A DNA stretch of 64,000 nt from Vibrio superstes. GTDB lineage: Bacteria > Pseudomonadota > Gammaproteobacteria > Enterobacterales > Vibrionaceae. Positions within the stretch are counted from its first letter, which is position 1; each line of letters starts with the position of its first letter. Shown one piece after another: positions 6,898-15,876 of the stretch. The stretch is taken from NCBI RefSeq assembly GCF_003569005.1, contig NZ_BCUR01000004.1, forward strand, positions 2,196,893 through 2,260,892. The letters are read 5' to 3'. The position numbers and the translations under genes were made by a program. A model generated the notes under the pieces. It was given only the letters and a program-made list of their open reading frames with translations. It was not told the origin of the DNA and made no database searches.

Positions 6898-8016
6898 TCA
6901 CTTCAATTTCTTGAGTAAACGCTCACCAAGCAGTGGTTTACGCCAGCCCTGCATTAAATCAGGGGTGGACTCTGGCGCCATGTTCTTACGCCATACCCAA
7001 GAGATAAGTTGGTTAACTTGCTTCTTAGAGGCCAAAAACTCTGGGGCAAGATGTGAGTCCTTCACCACCTTGTTCACTTCGTCTTTCAATGACTTGAAAG
7101 TCTGCTTGTAGTTTGGCAGATCAACCAGGCGATCAATCTTTTGCGGCCACTCTGCTTCTGGCGTGCTTTGCGCCTTACGCACAATATTTGCAATCACAGT
7201 GCTATAGCGGCGTACCGAGCGCACATCACACTGCTCTCTTTCCATATCTCGTGCTGAGGTGAGGCTAAAGCGAGCAACTGCGAGCAGATCGACTTCTTTA
7301 AACACAAAGTTAAGTGCTAAGTCTTTACGCAGTGCCATTTCATAGCGCCATGTTGCCAACGGCTTAAGAACGCTAAGTTGCTGTGGAGACAATTGCCATG
7401 CGCCCTTGATATCAAGGTACGCTTTCTCTGGCTGATGATGACGAATACGCTTAGACACCTGTAGCTCAGACTCTTGCATCGCATTCTGCCAGTAACCCGA
7501 CTCCTTAAGAGCGGTTTGCAGTTTGTCAAATAGAGGCTGCAGATAGAACACATCCGCTGCCGCATAATCGAGTTGTTTTGATGTCAATGGACGAGCTAGC
7601 CAATCTGTACGCGCTTCGCTTTTATCCAGCGCTACTGACAAATATTCGTTCACTAAGGTCGCAAAGCCTGTAGAAAGGCCGTGGCCTAAAAATGCCGCCA
7701 TTACCTGAGTATCGACCATAGGTGTTGGGACACTCTGGAAATGGTGCTGGAAGACTTCAATATCTTCACCACAAGCATGCAACACCTTAAGCACAGAGGT
7801 ATCTTGTAGCAGTTGCACTATCGGAGTGACATCATCAATAACGGTGGTATCTATCAAGCTAAGAAGCTCACCATCGTACATCTGAACCAAGCCAAGCTGC
7901 GGGAAAAAAGTACGGGTACGGACAAATTCGGTATCCAACATCACCGCTTCTTTTTGACGGGCTTGTTCGCACGCCTGTGCCAGAGTTTGAGTGTCTGTCA
8001 CTATCTGATAATTCAA
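6898..8016 (-). CDS. rnd: Ribonuclease D
   Basis: 3'-to-5' exoribonuclease that trims tRNA precursors and small structured RNAs. DEDD exonuclease domain at about 1-200 with Asp28 and Glu30 in LDTEFVRTRT, and the DEDDy-type Exo III motif around YAAADV. The HRDC domain lies around 210-290, with a second HRDC-like C-terminal part. The only plausible start is TTG at 8016: the upstream frame hits a stop before any ATG, and the protein then begins MNYQ like the E. coli enzyme, which is itself translated from UUG. That rare start probably keeps expression low. 372 residues, normal length. Confidence 0.95.
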   Translation of the reverse strand: MNYQIVTDTQTLAQACEQARQKEAVMLDTEFVRTRTFFPQLGLVQMYDGELLSLIDTTVIDDVTPIVQLLQDTSVLKVLHACGEDIEVFQHHFQSVPTPMVDTQVMAAFLGHGLSTGFATLVNEYLSVALDKSEARTDWLARPLTSKQLDYAAADVFYLQPLFDKLQTALKESGYWQNAMQESELQVSKRIRHHQPEKAYLDIKGAWQLSPQQLSVLKPLATWRYEMALRKDLALNFVFKEVDLLAVARFSLTSARDMEREQCDVRSVRRYSTVIANIVRKAQSTPEAEWPQKIDRLVDLPNYKQTFKSLKDEVNKVVKDSHLAPEFLASKKQVNQLISWVWRKNMAPESTPDLMQGWRKPLLGERLLKKLK

Positions 8017-8044
8017 AACAGTCTCTTTATATTTCCATAATTAA

Positions 8045-8091
8045 AAATGCCCCTGCATTGCATGCGCTGATTGCGTCTGCTCTACAGGGGC
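8045..8091 (-). terminator. Probable fadD terminator
   Basis: On the minus strand, GCCCCTG (8091-8085) pairs with CAGGGGC (8055-8049), followed by ATTTTTAA. The loop is long (29 bases) and itself partly paired, so strength is uncertain. Confidence 0.6.
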
Positions 8092-8132
8092 TTATATCGA
8101 TCATACTACATACTGCTCAATATCGGTTTCGT

Positions 8133-9815
8133 TTAAGCCGATTTTGCTTCTTTAGGGTCAGTACGTAATTCACGACGCAAGATCTTGCCGACGTTTGTCT
8201 TTGGCAGATCTTCCATAAACTCAACAATCCTAGGTATCTTATAACCTGTTAGATGCTGACGACAATGGTTAATTAGCTCATCCTTGGTTAAAGATGGGTC
8301 GCGCTTAACTACGCAGATCTTAACCACTTCACCGGATACATCGTGCGGTTCGCCAATCGCGGCAACTTCTAGTACCTTACCATGCAGCGCAACCACGTCT
8401 TCGATCTCGTTTGGATAAACGTTGAAGCCAGACACTAGAATCATGTCTTTCTTACGATCAACAATGTGCAAGAAACCTTCATCGTCAAACTTAACAATGT
8501 CACCGGTTGATAGCCAGCCGTCTTGAGTGATCACCTCACGAGTTGCTTCTGGGCGTTTCCAGTAGCCCTGCATAACCTGCGGACCACGGACTTGTAGCTC
8601 ACCCACCTCAGTGTTTTCTAAAGGCAAGCCTTCGTCATCAACAATACGAACCTCTGTAGAGGGTACAGGTAAACCGATAGCGCCATTGTAATCAGTCATG
8701 TCGTGTGGACAGCCCGATACCAGTGGAGAACATTCTGTCAAACCATAGCCTTCAAGCAAAAAGACACCTGTTGTCTTTTTCCATTTGTCCGCCACCGCTT
8801 GTTGAACCGCCATACCACCACCAACAGATAGCTTCATACGGCTAAAGTTCAGCTCGTGGAAATCTTCATTATTGACTAAGGCATTGAACAAGGTATTTAC
8901 GCCCGTAATCGCGGTAAACGATACCTTCTTCAATTCTTTCACAAAGGTAGGAATATCACGCGGGTTGGTGATCAACAGGTTGTTGGCCCCCAACTCTAAG
9001 AACAGCAAGCCGTTCACGGTCAAAGCGAAGATATGATAGAGCGGCAGAGCGGTAACGACTAACTCCTTGCCCTCCTCTAGCTTAGCGGCATATGCCCCCT
9101 TAGCTTGCAATACGTTGGCAACCATATTGCGATGCGTCAGAACCGCACCTTTGGCCACGCCTGTTGTTCCACCGGTGTATTGCAAGAAGGCAATATCTTC
9201 ACCACTCATAAATGGCTTAACATATTGAAGGCGACGGCCTTTATGCAATGCTTTTTTGAATGAGATAGCACCAGGAAGGTCGTATTTTGGCACCATGCCT
9301 TTCACGTACTTCACTACAAAATCGACAACCGTACCTTTGGCTGTCGGTAGCATTTGTCCTAGGCTCGTCAATACCACGTTTTTCACGGAGGTATTGTCAA
9401 CGATTTGCTCAAGGGTGTTCGCAAAGTTAGAAACAATAACAATGGTCTCTACTTCGGCGTCATTCAGCTGATGTTCAAGCTCGCGAGGGGTGTAGAGTGG
9501 ATTTACGTTCACTGCAATACAACCAGCACGAAGCACACCAAACAAAGCAATGGGGTATTGCAGCAAGTTTGGCATCATCAAGGCAACTCGATCGCCCTTT
9601 TTAAGCTTTAATTCATTTTGCAAATACGCAGCAAATGCACGACTTCTTTCTTCTAATTTACGATACGTCATTACCGACCCCATATTGAGGAAGGCAGGTT
9701 GGTCAGCAAACTTTAGAACACTGTTTTCAAACATCTCGACCAAAGATGGGTAGGTATCTGGGTCAATCATTTCTGGTACATCAGAAGGATATCGAGAGAG
9801 CCAAGGTTTATTCAC
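8133..9815 (-). CDS. fadD: Long-chain-fatty-acid--CoA ligase
   Basis: Inner-membrane-associated acyl-CoA synthetase that activates exogenous long-chain fatty acids for beta-oxidation, using ATP and CoA. The AMP-binding P-loop YTGGTTGVAKGA lies near residue 215, the ANL family motif is GYGLTECSP, the hinge DRKKDMILVSGFNVYP and the C-terminal catalytic Lys motif NVGKILRRELR. I set the start at GTG 9815: it is preceded by CAGGAG at good spacing and the protein then opens like E. coli FadD (WLxRYPxDVP). A longer frame reaches 9845 without a ribosome site. 560 residues. Conserved neighbour of rnd. Confidence 0.96.
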   Translation of the reverse strand: MNKPWLSRYPSDVPEMIDPDTYPSLVEMFENSVLKFADQPAFLNMGSVMTYRKLEERSRAFAAYLQNELKLKKGDRVALMMPNLLQYPIALFGVLRAGCIAVNVNPLYTPRELEHQLNDAEVETIVIVSNFANTLEQIVDNTSVKNVVLTSLGQMLPTAKGTVVDFVVKYVKGMVPKYDLPGAISFKKALHKGRRLQYVKPFMSGEDIAFLQYTGGTTGVAKGAVLTHRNMVANVLQAKGAYAAKLEEGKELVVTALPLYHIFALTVNGLLFLELGANNLLITNPRDIPTFVKELKKVSFTAITGVNTLFNALVNNEDFHELNFSRMKLSVGGGMAVQQAVADKWKKTTGVFLLEGYGLTECSPLVSGCPHDMTDYNGAIGLPVPSTEVRIVDDEGLPLENTEVGELQVRGPQVMQGYWKRPEATREVITQDGWLSTGDIVKFDDEGFLHIVDRKKDMILVSGFNVYPNEIEDVVALHGKVLEVAAIGEPHDVSGEVVKICVVKRDPSLTKDELINHCRQHLTGYKIPRIVEFMEDLPKTNVGKILRRELRTDPKEAKSA

Positions 9816-9945
9816 GTTATTACTCCTGAAAAAATAGCAACGCATTATATACGACTATCAGGTTGAATTTCTTTGTTTTATTGCGATTCCATTACAGGAT
9901 AGCTGGAAAATACAAAGGCGTTCAAATGGTGTTCACAAAAGCACA

Positions 9946-10794
9946 CTAACCGAACAAAATTAGAGCGATTATTGCCTCAGAAATAGACCTTGGACAGGTT
10001 AAGTGGCAGTGATGACCACCCTTAATGTGTGAAATTCGCGTCGTTGGAGTACAAATTGAGCTCAAATGGGTAAAACCCGTATCCCCCAAAATGAGTAGAT
10101 TTGACTTAGGAAGTGCATCAATAACCTGTTTCGCATGCGCTTCTGTCATCCGATACAGGGACTCAGCCTTGAGCTTTTTGTCGTGTCGCCAACGCCAACC
10201 TTGCTCTGTTTGCTCAGAATCTCGCTCCACCAGCGGAGTGATTTCATCAGCGTTTAAAACATAACGCTTAGCGCGCAGCTGCAGCATTTCTTCAAAACTT
10301 TCAAAGAAACGCGCTGGTTTTTTGCTGACTCTTTGCCGACTCAGCACACCCTTTCTCAATCGAGCTAAGCTGTTTTGTGGCGACTCGGATATCGGGCCAT
10401 AACCCTCTATTTGAACCAAGTGATCGATATTCTCCGGAAAGGCTGCAGAGTAACAACTAGCGATAAGCGCACCCATTGAATGCCCCACTAGGGTTAGCGG
10501 GCAATTGAGTTCTTTCTTTAGCTCAGTGATAACTTGATGTAGGGAATCAATATAGTCATGAAAGGGGTAATAGCCACTGCGTGAGTGGGAGCTATAACCG
10601 TGACCAGGAAGGTCTAACGAGATGAGTTGGATGTCAGGGCTTTGCGAACGCATCACATCCATTAAAGGAATAAATGATGCCGCATTATCTAGCCAGCCAT
10701 GTAGCATCAAAACACAATGCGAAGGGCTTTGTGATTCATGGCACAAAGCCGATAGCGAGTAGTCACTAACCTCAAAAGTGCGTTCTGATAACAC
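9946..10794 (-). CDS. Alpha/beta-hydrolase family protein
   Basis: 282 residues of an alpha/beta-hydrolase fold. The oxyanion-hole motif LHGWLDNAASF is at about 31-41, the nucleophile elbow GHSMG has Ser106, and the catalytic His is likely in GGHHCHL near 262-268. There is no signal peptide, so it is cytosolic. Substrate unknown; a serine esterase is likely. Its start is 2 bases after the stop of the upstream slp gene, so both are probably translated from one mRNA. Many vibrios carry such a gene between slp and fadD. Confidence 0.8.
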   Translation of the reverse strand: MLSERTFEVSDYSLSALCHESQSPSHCVLMLHGWLDNAASFIPLMDVMRSQSPDIQLISLDLPGHGYSSHSRSGYYPFHDYIDSLHQVITELKKELNCPLTLVGHSMGALIASCYSAAFPENIDHLVQIEGYGPISESPQNSLARLRKGVLSRQRVSKKPARFFESFEEMLQLRAKRYVLNADEITPLVERDSEQTEQGWRWRHDKKLKAESLYRMTEAHAKQVIDALPKSNLLILGDTGFTHLSSICTPTTRISHIKGGHHCHLTCPRSISEAIIALILFG

Positions 10795-10796
10795 CG

Positions 10797-11342
10797 TTAT
10801 TCAACACTCTGCACGACGTGTCCTGTTCTAGGTCCATAGTTGACCTCTCGACAGTACAGCGAACGACAAGGGAACATACTCAGTGGTTCATCATGCACAA
10901 TCAGCTTTTCTTTGATTTGCCATAGATGGTAGCCATCGGCATTAAGCACAGGGAATCGATATTCATACTCCCCTACTTTTCCACTCTCATTGCCAACAGG
11001 CTTTCCTAGCACAGAGATCAAACGCCCTTTGGTGAAGGTTACAGGATCTATAAAGCCATCGACGTAGGCAACAAAGCGCCCCTCAGGCTCTACATTGATA
11101 TCCGGCTTGCCATCTTTAGCTATCGGTAGGTTCACTATTTCAAGGCGTGTTTTCGCTTCAAGATTCGTGATCTTGGCAATCACACCGCCAAGTCGTACTT
11201 CGGAGACCTCTTCGGTTGCGCTGTTCACCCAAGTCTCATAGTCGGTCACTATCTTCTCGTTGCTTGAAACAAGTGAATCAGGCAAAGAGCTACAGCCTGC
11301 TAATACTATGCCGAATAGAACAACGGTTATAAATCGATACAT
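10797..11342 (-). CDS. Slp-family outer-membrane lipoprotein
   Basis: A 181-residue lipoprotein with signal peptide and lipobox LAGC, giving a lipidated Cys17 followed by SS, which suggests Lol-dependent outer-membrane sorting. The rest matches the Slp/YeaY family (starvation-inducible lipoprotein; function unclear), including VRLGGVIAKI near 50 and an L-W-Q-I-K segment near 140. In E. coli yeaY also lies between tsaB and fadD. It is 37 bases downstream of tsaB and 2 bases upstream of the hydrolase gene. Confidence 0.87.
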   Translation of the reverse strand: MYRFITVVLFGIVLAGCSSLPDSLVSSNEKIVTDYETWVNSATEEVSEVRLGGVIAKITNLEAKTRLEIVNLPIAKDGKPDINVEPEGRFVAYVDGFIDPVTFTKGRLISVLGKPVGNESGKVGEYEYRFPVLNADGYHLWQIKEKLIVHDEPLSMFPCRSLYCREVNYGPRTGHVVQSVE

Positions 11343-11379
11343 ACAACCTCCATATACAACTTATCTAAGGTGGTGTGGA

Positions 11380-12081
11380 TTATTCTCGCCCCGGAAGCTT
11401 CTTCCAAGCTACTTTGTCTCGCAGATAAACAGGTGACGCTTCTTCCGCCCCCACTTGATTGCCATTGGCAAGTTCGTGCTGAGCCAAAATAACGATATCT
11501 TGCGACTCAGGGTATAGTAGACCGCTGTCAGTGCGCTTAAGTTCAAGCTGATTTAACTCTTCCGCATACGCTTCCCAGCCAGTACCTACTTGAGCCCAAA
11601 CTAATTCGCTTTCCGCCGTTTGCTGAACAAGCTCAGCAGGAGGAATTACACACTCTTCATCTTCGATGTGCCAAATGCCTGATTCCATACGGCTGAATCG
11701 GCCCCAGTACACCTCGCTCATGCGAGCATCAATGGCAGCAGCCACGTTGTTTGCTTGAGTCGTACGATACGCACCTTGAGCCATCGCTTGCAGGGTAGAA
11801 ACACCCACCATAGGCAAATCAGCACCAAAGGCTAGGCCTTGAGCAATACCAATACCAATCCTAACACCCGTAAAACTGCCAGGGCCTTGGCCGTAGGCAA
11901 GGGCATCTAAATCCCCCAGTTTCAAACCTGCATCAACCAAGAGTTGATCCACCATCGGCAAGATCTTGGTGGTGTGTTCACGAGGGGCAACCTCACCTTT
12001 AGATAACACCTCTCCGTCAACCATAATGGCTGCAGAGCAAAACTCAGTTGAGGTATCTAGTGCTAGAATTTTCGCTTTCAT
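11380..12081 (-). CDS. tsaB: tRNA threonylcarbamoyladenosine biosynthesis protein TsaB
   Basis: Non-catalytic partner of TsaD and TsaE in making t6A37 on ANN-decoding tRNAs. The 233-residue length is standard. An ASKHA-type N-terminus ILALDTSTEFCSAAI and the motif YGQGPGSFTGVRIGIGIAQG (about 63-82) are diagnostic. Essential in most bacteria. It lies 23 bases downstream of yoaA and upstream of slp, the same order as in E. coli. Confidence 0.95.
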   Translation of the reverse strand: MKAKILALDTSTEFCSAAIMVDGEVLSKGEVAPREHTTKILPMVDQLLVDAGLKLGDLDALAYGQGPGSFTGVRIGIGIAQGLAFGADLPMVGVSTLQAMAQGAYRTTQANNVAAAIDARMSEVYWGRFSRMESGIWHIEDEECVIPPAELVQQTAESELVWAQVGTGWEAYAEELNQLELKRTDSGLLYPESQDIVILAQHELANGNQVGAEEASPVYLRDKVAWKKLPGRE

Positions 12082-12104
12082 CTATTACTCAATTATTCGC
12101 TGTA

Positions 12105-14042
12105 CTATTCAGCTTCGATCACGACATCGGTCGAAGGCTGTAAGAAATTTATAATGTTCGAAACACTACGAGTGCGCGGTATCGGTGGCAGACTGGATAA
12201 AAACATTTTGCCGTAATCGCGTGTTACCAAGCGATTATCGCAAATAATCAGTGCACCTCTATCGCTTTTATCTCGAATTAAGCGCCCCACCCCTTGCTTC
12301 AATGCAATAACAGCATCAGGGAGTTGCACCTCATAAAAGGGTTCGCCACCGTTGAGTTTACAGTCCTCAATGCGCGCCTTTAATAGCGGGTCATCAGGGG
12401 CGGTAAACGGCAATTTGTCGATAATAACACAGCTTAACGCGTCACCTCTAACATCTATCCCTTCCCAAAATGCTCCGGTTGCCACCAGCAAGGCATCGCC
12501 TAGCTCAGTAAACTCTTTCAATAACGCCTGCTTACTACTCTCGCCTTGCATCAACACAGGCAAGTCTAGTCGTTGTCTAAAGCGTTCGGTGAGCTCTTTC
12601 ATCATGGCGTGCGAGGTGCACAAAAAGAAGCAGCGCCCTTTGTTGGTTTCAATAACGGGCGTCAACATAGACACCAGCTTTTGCGCCATTTGCGGGCTGT
12701 TTGGCTCAGGCAAATAGCGAGGCACGCACAGCCTTGCTTGTGATTGATAATCAAATGGGCTGCTCAAGGCTAAACTTTTTTTTGCCTTTAATCCCAAACG
12801 AGAGGTAAAGTGCTGAAAATCGCCAGATACCGACAAGGTCGCCGAAGTAAACACCCAACTCCCGCCATGTGCATCCACTTGTTCTTGAAACTTATTGGCT
12901 ACCGAAAGCGGTGTGATATTCAATGAAAAATGTCTTGGGGTGCATTCAAACCAGTAGGAATACCCCATAATCGAAGTATCACACACTCGCGTTAAGCGGT
13001 TTTGTATCTGAGTGACACGATCAAACGCAGTATCTAGAAGTTGGCTGCGACCCAACGCCATTTTGAGCACATCACGGCACAGCTGCAGTGCGTCTTGCAG
13101 TCGCTCCATCTCTCGTTGTAGCTTTTGATTCTTCAGCGCGTCGCGCCAGTTGCCACGAAAGCCTGGTTCACCCAGAGAAATGCGCATCTCAGAGGCCGAG
13201 CTCACCAGTTTATCCGCCACCTTTTGTAGCTGACGCATGTCTTTGGCTTCCGTGCGATAACCAATCTCTATGTCTTTGGCTAAATCCGCAATCTGCTTAG
13301 AGCTAATAGACTGACCAAAGTATTGGCTAGCAATATCTGGAATCTGGTGTGCTTCATCGAATATGAAGACTTCTGCCTCTGGCAACAGCTCACCAAAACC
13401 GGTTTCCTTTACCGCCATATCCGCCAAAAACAGGTGATGGTTCACCACCACAAGATCGGCCTCTAGCGCTTTATTGCGCGCCTTAAATACAAAGCAATCG
13501 CCGAAACTCGGGCATTCCTTTCCCAAGCAGTTTTCATTGTTCGAGGTAATGTCTGGGATAATTTGGCTGTCTTCGGCAAGATCTTCACACTCGCCAAGGT
13601 CGCCACTTTTTGTCGATGAGGACCAAGAACGAACCTTAACCAATTGGGTCAGTAATTGCGGGTCGGAATGGTGGCCGTGACTCTCGACAATCTGTCGGCT
13701 CAATCGGTCAAGGCACAAGTAATTGGCGCGCCCTTTTAACAGCGCAATGCGACCAGTAAAACCCAGTGCATCTTTCATCAATGGCAGGTCGCGGTGAAAC
13801 AGCTGTTCTTGCAGGTTTTTCGACCCGGTAGAGACGATGGTTTTCTTACCGCTCAACAATGCAGGAGCAAGGTAGGCAAAGGTCTTTCCGGTACCCGTTC
13901 CCGCCTCAACCACCAGTTGAGACTGCTCTTTAATAGCTTGATGGACACTGTCTGCCATCATGGTTTGCTCATCACGCGGCTGAAAGCCAGAAATCGCTTT
14001 ACCTAGTGCGCCATCGGCAGAAAAAACGGTACTGATATTCAC
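12105..14042 (-). CDS. yoaA: ATP-dependent DNA helicase YoaA (XPD/DinG-like)
   Basis: Superfamily 2 iron-sulfur helicase; in E. coli YoaA works with the HolC (chi) clamp-loader subunit in replication repair. Walker A GTGTGKT is at 48-54. The 4Fe-4S region has Cys clustered in NCLGKECPSFGDCF near 165-178, a DEAH box (FDEAHQIPD) follows, and motif VI is GVGRLIRDKSDRG near the C-terminus. The length of 645 is typical of YoaA and shorter than DinG. First gene of the leftward group yoaA-tsaB-slp-hydrolase. Confidence 0.93.
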   Translation of the reverse strand: MNISTVFSADGALGKAISGFQPRDEQTMMADSVHQAIKEQSQLVVEAGTGTGKTFAYLAPALLSGKKTIVSTGSKNLQEQLFHRDLPLMKDALGFTGRIALLKGRANYLCLDRLSRQIVESHGHHSDPQLLTQLVKVRSWSSSTKSGDLGECEDLAEDSQIIPDITSNNENCLGKECPSFGDCFVFKARNKALEADLVVVNHHLFLADMAVKETGFGELLPEAEVFIFDEAHQIPDIASQYFGQSISSKQIADLAKDIEIGYRTEAKDMRQLQKVADKLVSSASEMRISLGEPGFRGNWRDALKNQKLQREMERLQDALQLCRDVLKMALGRSQLLDTAFDRVTQIQNRLTRVCDTSIMGYSYWFECTPRHFSLNITPLSVANKFQEQVDAHGGSWVFTSATLSVSGDFQHFTSRLGLKAKKSLALSSPFDYQSQARLCVPRYLPEPNSPQMAQKLVSMLTPVIETNKGRCFFLCTSHAMMKELTERFRQRLDLPVLMQGESSKQALLKEFTELGDALLVATGAFWEGIDVRGDALSCVIIDKLPFTAPDDPLLKARIEDCKLNGGEPFYEVQLPDAVIALKQGVGRLIRDKSDRGALIICDNRLVTRDYGKMFLSSLPPIPRTRSVSNIINFLQPSTDVVIEAE

Positions 14043-14215
14043 AAAAGGGGCCTTGTTGATTGAGCGAGAAAATAATTATGTCAGCTTTTGCCATTTGGTG
14101 CGACTGTGAGCTTAGGGTGCTAGGCAATTTAGCCACTCGTTGAATTTGCAAGCAGGAGAAAAATTGGATAATGTCGAAGCAGACCTATTTTCATCATTTT
14201 TATTAAAGAGTCATC

Positions 14216-15049
14216 ATGGAAAGAAAGACCCTACTCACCCATTGCTCTGACGAGCCTGGGCTGATCGCGAAGATCACCAATATCTGTTACAAACATCAAC
14301 TGAACATCATTCATAACAACGAATTTGTAGACAACACCAGTGGTCACTTTTTCATGCGTACAGAGCTTGAAGGCAACTTCAACGATTCGGTATTTATGGA
14401 AGATCTAGCGTTTGCATTGCCTAAGAACGCCAGTAAGAAACTGGTGGATTCAAGCAAGAAGAAGGTAGTGGTGTTAGTCACCAAGGAATCGCACTGTATA
14501 GGCGATATCTTAATGAAAACCTTTGATGGTAGCCTAAATGTGGATATCACCGCAGTGGTCAGCAACTATGACATCTTGCAGCCATTAGTAGAGAAGTTTG
14601 ATATCCCGTTTCGTCACGTAAGCCATGAAGGGCTAAACCGTGAAGAGCATGAAGCGAAAGTGAAGGAAGCCATCGATGGTTTTGACGCGGATTACCTGGT
14701 GCTGGCCAAATACATGCGTATTCTAACGCCAAGTTTTGTTGAGCATTACCGCAATCGTATCATTAATATTCACCACAGCTTCTTACCGGCCTTTATTGGC
14801 GCTAAGCCTTATCTTCAGGCGTATGAGCGCGGTGTGAAGATCATCGGTGCAACGGCACACTTTGTGACCAACGATCTGGACGAAGGCCCAATCATCAAGC
14901 AAGACGTGATCCCTGTGGATCATAACTTCAGCGCTCAGGACATGGCGCAAGCAGGTCGCGACGTTGAGAAGAACGTGCTGAGTAAAGCGCTAAACAAGGT
15001 AGTGAACGACCACGTGTTTGTTTACGGCAATAAGACCGTTATCTTGTAA
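14216..15049 (+). CDS. purU: Formyltetrahydrofolate deformylase
   Basis: Hydrolyses 10-formyl-THF to THF and formate, supplying formate for PurT and balancing one-carbon pools. Residues 1-80 form an ACT-type regulatory domain (LTHCSDEPGLIAKITNICY). Residues ~85-277 form the formyltransferase-like catalytic domain with INIHHSFLPAF and the GATAHFVTNDLDEGPII signature. 277 residues, standard length. Monocistronic and divergent from yoaA; the ribosome site before the ATG is weak. Confidence 0.95.
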   Translation: MERKTLLTHCSDEPGLIAKITNICYKHQLNIIHNNEFVDNTSGHFFMRTELEGNFNDSVFMEDLAFALPKNASKKLVDSSKKKVVVLVTKESHCIGDILMKTFDGSLNVDITAVVSNYDILQPLVEKFDIPFRHVSHEGLNREEHEAKVKEAIDGFDADYLVLAKYMRILTPSFVEHYRNRIINIHHSFLPAFIGAKPYLQAYERGVKIIGATAHFVTNDLDEGPIIKQDVIPVDHNFSAQDMAQAGRDVEKNVLSKALNKVVNDHVFVYGNKTVIL

Positions 15050-15092
15050 TCTTCTACAACTGAACCCCGTTTGGGGTTCAGTTCCTACCTTG

Positions 15093-15668
15093 TTACGCTT
15101 GCTCTGATTCTACAATGCTCTTTAGCGGATGCGGATGCAGTTTGATGCACACTCCGTCTTTCTTAAACGCTACGGTAGGATTAGCTAAACGCTCCCCTTC
15201 ACCCTTAGGGCTAGATAGCTTCATTTTCATCCCTGTTTCAAGGTTAAAGCTTGGGAATCGTTGCTTGATATCTTGCAGGTAATCTTGCGCATCAATCTTA
15301 TCTGATGGAATCACAAACTCGATGTGCTCCCAATCTTGAGCAGGATAGATCTTTCCCTTTGCAGGATAAGGAAGCTCTAGGCAATCAATTGACCAAGCGC
15401 CGGCGGTGATTGGGGTATCAAAGGCAATCACTATGATAGGTCTGCCATTAATTTGCGCCTGTGAAATGGTCGCTCCTAGCTCTGACCACGCCTCGTGAGC
15501 AAGCTTAGCAAGAGCCGAATCATTGATTCTAAGGGCAATATGATCCGCCTGAAATTGGCTAAGGTCTAACCCTAGTTCTTGTCCCAAGACGGCTATCTTT
15601 TCGGCAAACGCATCCACCCTATCTAGCATCTGTTGTGGGTGCAGATTTACCTGTTGTAATTGCTCCAT
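15093..15668 (-). CDS. yecM: YecM-family (VOC superfamily) protein
   Basis: A 191-residue protein of the YecM family, a predicted metal-binding vicinal-oxygen-chelate fold. Conserved features include DHIALRIND near 44-52 and WEHIEFVIP near 115; the His and Glu in those strands would form the metal site. Biochemical function is not established. In E. coli yecM also lies next to argS. Convergent with purU, divergent from argS. Confidence 0.85.
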   Translation of the reverse strand: MEQLQQVNLHPQQMLDRVDAFAEKIAVLGQELGLDLSQFQADHIALRINDSALAKLAHEAWSELGATISQAQINGRPIIVIAFDTPITAGAWSIDCLELPYPAKGKIYPAQDWEHIEFVIPSDKIDAQDYLQDIKQRFPSFNLETGMKMKLSSPKGEGERLANPTVAFKKDGVCIKLHPHPLKSIVESEQA

Positions 15669-15876
15669 ATTCCCTACCCTTTGGTCATTTAATCCGGTTT
15701 TGGCAGAAGTTTACCTGCAACAGAGAGTTTTGCTACAGATTAATTGGATTGCACCCTTTGAGAGCACTTTTAGATCAGCGCTGATCTTGTTATCATTACC
15801 CCCATTTTTGTGAACTACGGCACGAAAGCACTTATTATTAGCTTTCTTGACACTCCTTGAATTGAAGGAATTGCGT

